This document shows positions 46,501-57,358 of a stretch of DNA of 64,000 nt, one piece after another. The first letter of the stretch is position 1. Each line of letters begins with the position of its first letter. The stretch comes from Porodaedalea pini (taxonomy: Eukaryota; Basidiomycota; Agaricomycetes; Hymenochaetales; Hymenochaetaceae), in NCBI GenBank assembly GCA_002794775.1, contig NBAY01000067.1:124001-188000 (forward strand), written 5' to 3'. The notes under the pieces are model-generated. The model was given only the letters and a program-made list of their open reading frames with translations, searched no databases and was not told the origin of the DNA. A program made the position numbers and the translations under genes.

Positions 46501-48541
46501 TTCTTGGAGGGTTCTGGGTAACTGTTGTTTAGATCATCAAACTCTGAGAAAGATGTTATTGTAAGTATGTTACTATCAAAACAAGAGGGTGTGGGCTATA
46601 CTCTTCCGTAGGGGCTCATACTCTTTGTCTTGATATATATCCACCTCTATGAATTGTACGGAGGACAAAACCTTGCCAATCGCTATGTCAAGTGTATAAC
46701 CAGATCCGGTTATAACCTCGGTGGACTTCTTCACACCTGTTTGAAGTGGTAAGCAGGGAGCATATCGTAAGGGTTTAAAAAATGTTACATCTGACTTTCC
46801 AGCCAACCGTGGCGTTTTGGCAGTAGTAGAATTCAGCACCGTGCTTTAGATCAGAGTTGGCTTGAATAATAAGAAATGCACCTCGTGAAAATCTCGTCAC
46901 CGTAAACATGAGACAACGTACTATCTAGCAATTCTCTAAACATGCCATTATGTAGCTTTCTTTCCGTGATTTTACTCCAGTGTTCTTCTTTCAATTCGAC
47001 TGGGGGGTAGCTTTTATGCAGGGCCAGCCTCTTACCGTATTCTTGTTTATGGTCATTTAGCCACTTTATGAATTCCGAGGAGGCACTTCTTAGGTCGCCC
47101 CCTTCTACTTTATGGATTTCAACATGGTTGGGGTGCGCAACTATTGGTTGTCAGCAGAGCGAGTACGACGTATTTTCGTTCAACGGACATACGTTTGATA
47201 GTAAACTTCTTTCGTCCAGAAGTCTTGTGAAAAACCTTCGACTTTGGGTAAAAGGTTGGAATAACTAAAGATAGAAGATGGCGTTAGATACCGTCTCAGG
47301 GCTTCTAGAATGGCGACGTGATGCGAGCTTGCGAGCACAAGAGCAAAGGAAACAGACCTTCTTTAAATATCGAGTTCCACTCCTCACCCTTTATCTCTTT
47401 AGGGTTGCCGAGACGCGTCTCAAAATATTCGAGATGTTTCTCCATCGCCTCGATGGCTTGATTAAGATATTTTTCCTTCACTGACCATGAACGTGTTTTG
47501 TGCTCGACTAGAGTAGGAATGTGTGTATGTTTGTACAATCAGCGTATGAGTTGAAACGAGAATCAGAGGTGTTGACGGACCTTTCAGTACTACTGTCCGG
47601 TCCGATTCCTCTTTGTAAAACACCTTAGCTTCTGGATCGTTCAGCGACTCATCTAAGTTTTCATGCAGCTCTGGAAGAGAACTTAGCATGACTTCGCGAT
47701 GTGACAGACAAACAGAGGTGTACTTTGATATAGAGTCGCAAATCTAGGATCGCGAGTTCCGGCCTCCTTGAATTTTACTTCACTTATCATTTTTTCGACA
47801 ACGTATTTGATGTCGTGGTGGTCTTTGCCTTCGATGAGTATATGACGCGAAGGATGTTCCACTGAGATGTGTGAGTGGGAAGTTGTGAATCGACAATTAA
47901 ATGAGGAGGAGAGATTAGATGTTCGCACTTTCTATACATATTGGTTTCCTCGTCTTGTATATCACCCGCGCATCCTTATAGTATCGTCTAGGAAGCACTG
48001 ATTCGTTGATGAGCAGGGAGGTTCCATGATTAGGCCGTTAGCATGCCATAGGCTCAGTCAGATTAAACTGAGATCGCCTACATTCCATCAACTCTCTAAA
48101 TGCGCCGTTTTCAGAGTCCTTATTTGCGACCTTCCATTCTTCGGGGACTGGTTTAAACTTAAAATCCTTCGCCTCCGGGTGGTGCGAACTCCTGCTCCTG
48201 CTCCCGCTCTGGCGGCTGAGTCTCTCCCGGAGCCTGTGCCCACTGTGCTTCAGTCTGGAGGACGTACTGGTACGGGTCATGATGAGCTACGAGCAAAGTG
48301 TAATAGCATGGGCCAGAGCAGACGTCCGTTATTTTATCTCCTGACAAAACGCAAAGTGCGTCTCATCACGACCAGGGTGAAATGGAGATCCGGGAATGCG
48401 ACAAAGGATAAAACTAGTGCCATGCAAAGCGGAACTCGGAGGAGCAGAACAAAGTGAGAAGTCTAATGTGTATTGTTGCATGGACGCGAGCAAAGCTGAC
48501 TGATTTGGCTTAGCTTCAATGCGCCACACATTTTTGTCCAC
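43504..48541 (-). CDS. unrecognised modular protein built from about 12 exon-pair repeats
   Basis: I do not recognise this family. Reading the minus strand, long B exons (45-85 codons) alternate with short C exons (about 25-35 codons). B exons often begin V-(D/E)-H-P-x-x-G-F and end in a W/F-x-x-(I/L)-F-like stretch: V-D-H-P-D-W-G-I-Q-F (44950), V-D-H-P-I-F-G-F-A-K (about 44028), V-E-H-S-E-L-G-F-Q-V (45267), V-N-H-P-F-W-G-F-S-K (about 46368), V-E-H-P-S-R-H (about 47860). C exons carry (K/A)-(V/I)-(F/Y)-Y-K, as in A-K-V-F-Y-K-E-E and A-N-I-Y-Y-T-K-K, and mostly end in K-G. Almost all introns are 40-90 bases and phase 1. The simplest 3' end is a stop at 43504; the 5' end is unresolved (ATG at 48280, or upstream exons to about 48541). 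A 29-base duplication shifts the frame in one C exon at about 44125-44180. No signal peptide or membrane segment. Confidence 0.65.
43508..48280 (-). repeat. array of alternating B and C exons
   Basis: Approximate B exons, 5' to 3': 48084-48280, 47728-47861, 47347-47508, 46925-47141, 46603-46735, 46203-46369, 45795-46058, 45468-45610, 45125-45268, 44711-44950, 44390-44520, 43867-44030, 43508-43667. C exons lie between them: about 47930-48030, 47583-47690, 47193-47285, 46780-46860, 46421-46542, 46076-46175, 45667-45760, 45325-45410, 45003-45080, 44578-44680, 44085-44306, 43733-43832. Copies are diverged in sequence but keep exon length, intron phase and a few motif positions. Confidence 0.7.
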
Positions 48542-49189
48542 ACCTGCACCTAGAGTGTTGTATCGACGAGTTTCACGTTTCTTCGGATTATGAGATTCAG
48601 TAAAAATATGGCGCTGGAGCTGCCTGTATGCGGTTCTGCGAATATTTTGTCAGCGCCTAGCAATTGCACGTAAATGAAACGTGAAACATGCCAGTCATTG
48701 CCGTCGCTCTGGTGCAAGGAACATATGGCAGTCCTAAACGTCTACTCGTCCAAAAATGAACGTAAGGCTTTGTCCCTTGTTCAAGACCAGAAACGCGCCA
48801 AATATGCTGGAGACATAGAGCTCATTGGAGAACGACGGGATAGCGTAAACGGCGCTCAGCTCTAACTGCGGTACCAGGCGCAACATTGTGATCTTGATGT
48901 CTATGTCTTGACTGCAAGCTGAGGACACGTGGGTATCCGGGAGAAAGATAAAAATTGAAGTAGATCTCGGTGTTTGTGGCACTAAACGTGGAAGGTGTTT
49001 AAATCTTGCAGCGAACGTATGGCACTGTTGTGATTTATGAGCATATCATTTTGATTGCGCATAGGCGTTATGGGTACGGGTACAACGCGAAGCGGACATG
49101 ATGGAGGTGCGGGTGCAGGGTGGACAATGCAGGTGCAGGGAGACGATAATATAGGGAAGTAAAGGAGCAACGAAACAAAGGTTGATAAA
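48542..49189. other. intergenic region
   Basis: No supported exon. It may hold the promoter or further 5' exons of the modular gene and the 3' UTR of RPP1. Confidence 0.3.
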
Positions 49190-49951
49190 TCAGTCGAAAA
49201 GACCAAAACCCTTTGAAGCACAAGAGCATAATTGTCAGTACATGTGTATAAAGCCAACAAAAGTCAAAAGAAACGCACCATGTCGTCGTCGCTTTCCTCC
49301 TTCTCCTCCTCCTTTTTCTCTTCCTCCTTAGGTGCCTCAGCTGCAGCTGCAGCTGGTGCACCGCCGGCAGCGGCACCAGCAGCGACGGGTGCTCCACCCC
49401 CTGCACCGATGTTGGAAAGTAATTCTTTCACATCCTTACCCTCGAGCGCCTTAGCGAGCAGCGAGGCCCAGATTGGCTCGACGTCGACAGAGGCAGCGCT
49501 TGTCAAGGCGATGATCTTGTCGGCCTGCATGTTTCTGTAAGAATCATATCGCTGAATAATGAGTCGACCTGGTACGCACGGTAATTTCGATGCCATCGTC
49601 AGCAAGAATGAGTGCAGCGTATGAGGTGGCTAGGTCGGTAGAAGCCTGTCGGACAAAAACAAACAAACAGAATGTCAGTCACTTTACGCGCTCAACCTGC
49701 TCCAGCGTTCCATAAGTCGCCCAATGTATCACCGCTATCATCTCCCCGCTGCCCGAGAATACGCGGCACCAGGACGCGCCATCGAAGTGTACCCATCGCG
49801 TTCATACTACACCAAGTCCATCCAGTCCATCCAACGTCATCCACTGCGATCCACCTTCTAGACATGCAATCCATCCTCAAACCACGCGCAGAATCCCTTC
49901 TCCTGGTAGTATAACACGGCATGAGCAGGTCCAAGACAGTGTACTCACCAT
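49190..49951 (-). CDS. RPP1: 60S acidic ribosomal protein P1
   Basis: A stalk protein of the large cytosolic ribosomal subunit that recruits elongation factors. The start codon (49949-49951) is followed directly by a GTGAGT donor. The 303-base first intron ends at a cag before [17 protein letters not shown], so exon 1 codes for Met only. After a second intron come A-D-K-I-I-A-L-T and S-N-I-G-A-G-G-G-A. The Ala/Gly-rich hinge and the acidic [10 protein letters not shown] follow. A last small exon adds G-F-G-L-F-D, the universal P-protein tail, stop 49190. About 110 residues, which is normal. Confidence 0.95.
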
Positions 49952-51969
49952 TTGAACGTTGTTTGAAGACGTAGCAGCAGAGGAGGCTAGGTACTGACTC
50001 GGAATCACTCTGGCGAAATTCGAGCGGCTAGATGAGGTAATTAACCCCACGTGACTTGGTAGCCTGGACGTTCACTAGTATGTAGCTTTCAACATGCAGA
50101 AAAAAGAAATACCTCCATGATTTTCACTTCACGTCCCCGTCGACTTCTAGCCTGTTCTAAACCGGTGCCATTCCATTTGCCACTTTGTCACTTCTACATT
50201 TCTTCCCTTTTTCCATTGAATTGTTCACTTTGTTTCAATGGAGACCAGAGTTCTATATTTCCATCTCATTCGCGTGTCTGATGACGATGTTGAGTCAGGA
50301 ATTAGCACTAGTACTGGTCCAGAAGCAGAATCTGATTGAGATTTCTGTGTTCTCGGCTCCGAGTCGCATCGATCTTGCGGGACGTCCTGCAGATATTTCA
50401 ATCCACAGCCTGTGGTGAAGAGTCGATTTCTTGGCTCTCTGCCGTGATCATTGACTTTGCATATAGTTCAAGTTTTGACTAGGACGGCCCGCTTGAAGTG
50501 GCCGGATTGTGCGAAAGATAACTTTGCGGACACCTTTGCGTCCTCTGATCCCTGTCTACAATCATAGTGCCCTTTATGCTTGCTGCATGTATCACTAAAC
50601 TTGCTTCTACTGAGTTATTTCATGTCATTCGACGCTTCGATTTACCAATGCGAGGAGCCAAGTCCCAGATGCAAACTTACAGGGAGGAGGTAATAGTCAC
50701 AACATTTTCGTATACTCTTCGGAGTACGCAGAAATGGCCTCATATGTGTCTGTACTCCAAACCCGGATAGGAGATTTGATGGTGGCCGAGACGACACATT
50801 GATCGTTAGGAGTACCTGGAAGATTGCAGGCTCTTCAATCGGACAGTCAGTTACTTCCCTCTGATCTCAAGCATATTCCGGGTTCACGATCAAGGTCCCC
50901 AAGCGAGCAGCAATGGACGGAAGCCGAACACAGTCTCGAGCACCTACATCATCATGCCAATATTCTTCGACCGCTCTATGGTACGTATTATTGCTTTGTA
51001 TTTTTGTCGTTAAGCAGCACTAGTACTGATGCGGGAAGACAGAGTTCAATGGCGGAAAACTACTTCAGGAATATGGGAGACATTAAAGAAATACTTAAAG
51101 ATATTTATGATTGTAAGAGATGATTTGCGAACTTTCAAATTTCGTCAACCGAGATATCGTCTTCTTGCTGCATAGATTAATGGCGATCAGTTCTTCTTCG
51201 AGGGGGTCTTTATCTTATTCAAGGAGGAAAGCCAGAGTGGCACGAGAGTATGCTTTCATAATTCCTGCTGTTGCTCACGAAGTGTAGCTAGTTACCATGT
51301 TGATGTACCTCAAGTACGAAGAAACATAATCGAGAAATCTCAGAACGAATCGCATGCGAGAGAATTGCTCGAGTGAACAAAACATAACATTGACATCCAA
51401 GTAAGGAATCGAGAGATACACGCTCTGCACCTGAAGTATTCTAGAGGATACAGCTCGCGCACTACGACGGCTCTGGCGAGATAATTCAAGAGTCTTGGGT
51501 GAGACAAAGACAATTATGAGCATGGCGAGAAAGTAGAATGGTTAGTATTCAGTCTTGTAGGGACGACGAAGTGGCCCTTCCGGGAGATAACTTAGAGAAG
51601 TCAACCATGTAATCCGCGTCTACCTCGGTCTGGTGGGTTGACTGGGCATAGGTAGGGCAGGCTCGAGTAGGATGCCTCAGAGTAGAAGCAGGCAAGAAAG
51701 AGGTAGTGAATCACGGCGTCAAGCATGAAGAAATAATGGATCGCGATATCATCTAGTCTTGTTTGGCGTATTGGCATGGATACTGGCAATCTCTCGACAT
51801 GATATAATGTGCACTTGATGTCCTGGAATGTAGCCTCGGCGCAGTACGCGCCAAATTGGATTTCAGCCAAGGGTTTCCGCAAAACGCATCACGTGCGATA
51901 CGCGTGCGCTCCTGTCGCTTTGCCCTTTTACCACGACCTAGCAGGCATCGACCCTCAACTTCGCTTACA
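49952..51969. other. two-kilobase intergenic region
   Basis: Divergent upstream regions of RPP1 (minus) and ATG7 (plus). A plus-strand open frame of 99 codons at 50824-51123 and several shorter ones have no recognisable motif and no partner exons. They may be remnants of an old gene or chance. Confidence 0.35.
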
Positions 51970-54604
51970 ATGGCGACGCCTCAGTCTGCTATCGTACAGT
52001 TCACGCCGTTCTCGTCACTCGTCCAGCCCCCATTCTGGCACGAGCTCACTCGTCTCAAGATTGACGTTCTTCGCCTCGCTGAACACGCCTTGCCCGTCGC
52101 AGCAAGCTATGCCGTCGGACGCTCCGTCACTGACCGAGAGACCGGGAACGAAGTAGATTTGGGATGCCATTTGACACTGGGCGGAGATGCCTTTGATTTA
52201 GATGCGAGGTAAGTCCGAGACGATACAGGACTGCGGCGTTCTTGTATTAACTAATTAAAGACCGCCACAGCATGCTGTACGATGTACAGGTACATTTAAG
52301 AATTTCAACACAATCGAGGACTTCAAGGCAGCGGACAAATCCGCGCTCTTCAACCAGGTCGCTGACGAGGTTCGTAGTCTCTCCTTAATGCGTGTATATG
52401 CTGGAGAGAATCCGTCGAGGAGGCAAGCAAGCTTTCACTTGTCTTAGTCGCAAGAGGCTCTGTCATGACTCGATTTCTCATATCGAAGGGCTGCACAAAA
52501 CTACTCATGGTTCCGATTGTGAGCGAGTATCTGTGAGATGGACTTTCTTAACCGTGACAAGATGAATCCTTGAAGCTCTCGACGCGCCCCTCGCCATATG
52601 CCCGTAGCTTCTTCCTATGCGTTGTACTCATCCATCGTCTTTCTCTAGATTTGGCAGTCCGTAAAGGATACTGACGATATCAACGCACTGAATAAATTCC
52701 TTCTGATCACCTTCGCGGACCTCAAGAAGTACAAATACTACTACTGGTTCGCCTTCCCTGCACTTGTAGCCAAGCCAGCATGGTCGATCTCCGGGCCTGG
52801 TTGGCAGCCCGCCTCGGACGCACTCGGCGCCTCCACCCTTTCGTCCATTCATGCAAAGCTCCCATCCACACCCTTGCCTTTCTTCCTCGCGCGGCCTTCC
52901 GGTAACGAATACGATGTCGCCCCAATCTCGGAGTTTAAGACCTTCTTCGCGAACGTTCCGCCCTCGCAGCAGCTCGTCTGCTTCCTGGATCCATCAGCGA
53001 GTACCGAGCACCCCGGCTGGCCATTGCGCAATGTGCTGGCTTATCTGCGTGCGCGTTTCTTGACACAAGGACCCGCGACGGTGCGCGTGCTCTGCTGGCG
53101 CGATTCTGAGAAGCCACGGGATGGCGCACCTTGGCGGAGTCGATTTGGTGTGGTTGAGTGCCCCGCTGCTGAATCTACGGAGCGACCTTCTGCAGTTGGC
53201 TGGGAGAAGAATACGTCCGGAAAACTGGGCGCACGTCTCGCGGACCTTGCACCCATGCTTGACCCACGAGAGCTCGCTGCACAGGCGGTTGATCTCAACC
53301 TCAAGCTAATGCGTTGGAGAATTCTCCCTGCGCTTGATCTGGAGCGCGTTGCTGGGACGCGCTGTCTACTGCTAGGTGCGGGCACGCTTGGATGCTATGT
53401 TGCGCGCATTCTTCTCGGATGGGGCGTACGTGATATCACACTCGTGGACTCTGGCACGGTGGCGTTCAGCAACCCCGTCCGGCAGCCATTATTTGAGTTC
53501 GAGGATTGTTTGGAAGGTGGGAAGGCGAAGGCGGCGTGTGCGGCCGAGTCGTTGAAGCGCATTTTTCCTGGGGTGAATGCGAAGGGTGTCACGTTATCAA
53601 TCCCGATGCCAGGGCACCCCGTCCCACCGCCGAACGTACAGCAGGTGCAACAGGACGTTACTCAACTAGAAGCACTCATCGCGGGACACGACGCGGTATT
53701 CCTGTTGATGGACTCGAGGGAGAGCCGATGGTTGCCGACTGTGGTAGGGAAGGCGAAAGGAAAGGTACGTGTATGGTCTTGCATACTGCATAACCGATGC
53801 TGAGCAAGGTTTCCAGATCGTGCTAAATGCTGCGCTTGGCTTTGACTCGTACCTCGTCATGCGCCATGGTGCTCGTGCTTCAACCTCAACCTCGACTGCG
53901 ACCTCCAGCCTTGGTTGCTATTACTGCAACGACGTTGTCGCACCTGCAGATGTGATTACTTCTTCTCTCCATCTGACAAACCTGCCCATGCTCATCTAGT
54001 CGATTTCAACTTATGACTCGAATCGCAGTCTCTCACAGATCGCACTCTGGATCAAATGTGCACGGTGACGCGCCCAGGGTTGGCCGCGATTGCGTCCGCA
54101 TCAGCCGTCGAGCTACTCGCATCGGTGCTGCAGCATCCTTTGGGGTACGACATCACGGCGATACCGCTTTCAGAAAACTAACGGCACCTACAGTGTTCAC
54201 GCCCCCGCTCCGCCTCCGGACTATCTCACGAAAGACTACAACGACGAGGATGCGGAAAAGAGTGGCTATAAAGGCGTACTGGGTGTAGTTCCACATCAGC
54301 TACGTGGCTTCCTCGCGCAGTTCCGGACTTTGCCTGTGGTCGGTGCGGCTTACGAGAGATGCACAGGATGCAGCGAGGCGGTACGTACATTTCTCTTTGT
54401 GTATCATATCGTGATGGAACCGACTGTATGGTACAGGTACTGCAAGTATACGAGAAAGAGGGTTTCAACATGCTTCTGAGCGCTTTCAACGACACGGGAT
54501 ATTTGGAACGGATTACGGGGCTGGATAAACTGCACGACGAGGGGGAGGCGGCGCTTGAGGCTCTGGAAGGCGTGGAATGGGATGATGAGGAAGACGATAT
54601 GTGA
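51970..54604 (+). CDS. ATG7: autophagy E1-like activating enzyme Atg7
   Basis: Activates Atg8 and Atg12 for conjugation in autophagy. Start ATG 51970 ([14 protein letters not shown]). The N-terminal domain includes P-P-F-W-H-E-L and [18 protein letters not shown]. The adenylation domain has [10 protein letters not shown], the nucleotide loop [26 protein letters not shown] and G-K-A-K-A-A-C-A-A. The catalytic Cys region, spliced near 53960-54030, reads [12 protein letters not shown]. The C-terminal helix and acidic tail end at stop 54604. The intron at 52372-52649 is unusually long (about 278 bases); others are short. Full length, no damage seen. Confidence 0.95.
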
Positions 54605-57358
54605 TTGATGAGCGGTCTCGATGGGGGGGGGGGGGGGCAGCCTGTGAGATGTAGGCTGGGAAGAGAGGGTAATGAGTATACCGGTATGAGCGTTTTCTGA
54701 TAACTGACTTGAGACGGTCCTGTGCGATTTTTTCCCATGTACTCTATTAGACGAACGCAACGGAATTAATGAGTTCTGAACGCTTGGATTCATTCACCTT
54801 ACGAGACAGCCGGCGAGATGGTCATGATCTTTAAGACAGACCACCACGAGACGGAAGCAACAAAGAAAATAGCTGAAGGCGACGACTTTATTGAGAAGCT
54901 ACATACGTACATTAGACTACATAACCTCTGAGAATCCCTTCAGGTGTTGAGTTCAGTAGCATAAGCTCGATGTCAAATCGGAAATAACGCAAATCAAGTA
55001 GAAATTGGATAACGACAGAACAGTAAAACCGCAGAATAAGACAAGAAAGAGAATAGTAGACACGGACCTTCGATAGTAAAGCAATCCATAGTGATTTGCC
55101 GCACTCCGTCGACATAGAAATCAAATTTCTGTCGAACTTCCCGACCTTCAAGAAAGATAACGGAGTCAGACCTTCATTCAGAGCGACGACGAAGAGAAGA
55201 GAGGGTATCAGCAAGGGGTGCCCGAAGTAATTGAGCTGTGGCGGGCAGTTTCGGCAGCAATGGTACGTAGACCGTCGTGTATATAACATCATGCATAGTG
55301 TGCGCAGAAGCGCAGATAGGATGGAAAGTGAGCAAAACGACATGACTCACGGTAAGATATGCCGATACATATAGTGATTCGGTTCGACGCGCTCAGCACT
55401 GGAGGACGCTGGAGAGAAGAGGTGTCAAAATTGTGGAACGAGTGAAGAAATAATGTGAAAAAGGAAGAATCAGATGTAATTAAATACAGCCGTGGAATTT
55501 TCGTCACACTGGCGACCCCGCGTGAGGGCGCGTCAGGCGGTAACTCCATTTGTTCATCGCGTAGGAGGGCAAGAAAGGAGGGCGATAGAGGGGTACGTTT
55601 TGGAGACTCACGTTTTACACATGGTCCGCGGTGAAATGCTTCGTCCGACCTTATTCTCAATGACAGACAGAAGGTCTAAAATGAAGAACGAGAGGTCAGC
55701 ATTGAGAATACGAGCAAAGAGAGGGAAGTAAGGAAAGTGAAAGCGATCAGTGGATTGACAGATAAAAGGAAAATCGTTGTGTCCCACATGAGGACAGCTC
55801 AGATACTCTAGTTTGATTGATAATGGCTCATCTCTTCAAGTGAATCGTCGAAAGACACGAACCTTCATTCGAGACTGCCCACACAAGACCAGCCCAACAC
55901 ATCCACAACACGTCTCATTACCGACCCATCCGCATCATAGCGACCTGTAAATCACGACAAGAAAGAGTCAACACAATGAATAGACAAGGAGAGGAAGCAG
56001 ATCGATGGATCAGTGTAACTATGACATGAAAACGAATCATCGTGCTGAACGCACTCCGATGTTTGGGAATGACTAAATGCATCACCCTTTGCATTCCTTC
56101 CACCTGCTCTTCAAGACACAGGTAATCGCGTATTGCTTTGAGTATAACGCCGCCGTCGACGAGGCAAGTCGATGATGAGAGGTAGATGAGAGACGACACG
56201 AACGGAAAAGAGAAAGCAATGAGCCTACGAAGAGGATTTTTTGAAGTTATTGAGGGCCGGCTGCAGAAGATCGTCGCGCCCAGACAACGGTTCTCCCTAG
56301 AGCTTTTTGTCTCCTTCGTCCTTGTCAATCTAATGCAATATGGTGGATGTTTCCCATACAAACTCACATTAGGCTTACCCAATGCTAATGCTTCGTAGGC
56401 CAGATACTCATGCTCTCTTTGCCTCGACTTAAGGCTCTCAGCATGTTCGGCACTGGTTTGACTTCGGCACGCCTTTCCTCTCTTCGTTCTTTCTGAATCG
56501 AGTCCATACGGCTAGACACCCTTCAGATGGTTGCGAATCTTGTCAGAGGACATTTCCCAGGTGGCACCGAGATCATAGTGATTACACGCAATCGCGAGCT
56601 GACCGCTGAAGTGCCGTCTATTTCGTCCTCGACACTGCCGGTCCCATTCACCATCGCTGTTTCTACTCGTGCAAGTCAGAAATACCGCAGCAGTACAAAG
56701 TACTCAGAACCTAGATGAAAAATGAGGTCTGAATTGACGAGCCTGTCCACATGACATTGGTCCTATAATGCTGCATACTACATCTTCGTATCACCGCTTT
56801 CACAGTATCGTAGATCCTTCGGAGATGCAGGGGCCCTGCCAGAAGCGAGTCAGTGCTAGGAGAGTAGAGAGCGTGGGTGGGTTAGGAGTCGGATTATAGG
56901 AGCCGGACTACGGTTATCTTAGTAGATGTACAGGGAATGGGGTCGTCGAGTTGTTGGACGAACAAAGATACTTTGTATTCTTCGCTTGTTACTTTCATAG
57001 GAAGGACAGGACCAATACTTGACGAACCTCACGCTTAAGCTGAACACGAAGTTGGGCGGAGTCAACCACATGCTGGACCCACGGAGGTCAATTCCCTTGC
57101 AAAGGTGGAAGCGAAGGTCCATCTGACATGGATATATGTACGTAGTCTGGTGCAATTAACCTGCTGCATACTATATGTAGTGAATTGATGAATGCACGTC
57201 TTACCAATGTGTACAACACAGAGGAAGCCTATGATTTGTCATTGGCGATAGAGAAATGTCATTAAATTCCTTCTTTTGTCGATAACGCAGTCATTTGACA
57301 TCGGTTCAACATGTGAGAGCAGAGAAAGTATATGTAACAGTGAGTATTCATCTGTTCT
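54605..57358. other. intergenic region with a possible small spliced gene
   Basis: A run of 15 Gs lies at 54623-54637. On the minus strand between about 54910 and 56513 several exon-like open pieces occur, such as V-D-G-G-V-I-L-K-A-I-R-D-Y-L-C-L-E-E-Q near 56100. A clear acceptor at about 55947 precedes V-A-M-M-R-M-G-R and a stop. These might form a small multi-intron gene, but I cannot join them with confidence. 56520-57358 shows nothing supportable. Confidence 0.25.

Noticed and set aside
50824..51123. 99-codon plus-strand frame between RPP1 and ATG7
   Set aside because: No family, no partner exons and no promoter support; left as part of the intergenic region.
51275..51882. Hydrophobic minus-strand frames upstream of ATG7
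   Set aside because: They look slightly like fragments of a membrane protein, but cannot be joined into a gene.
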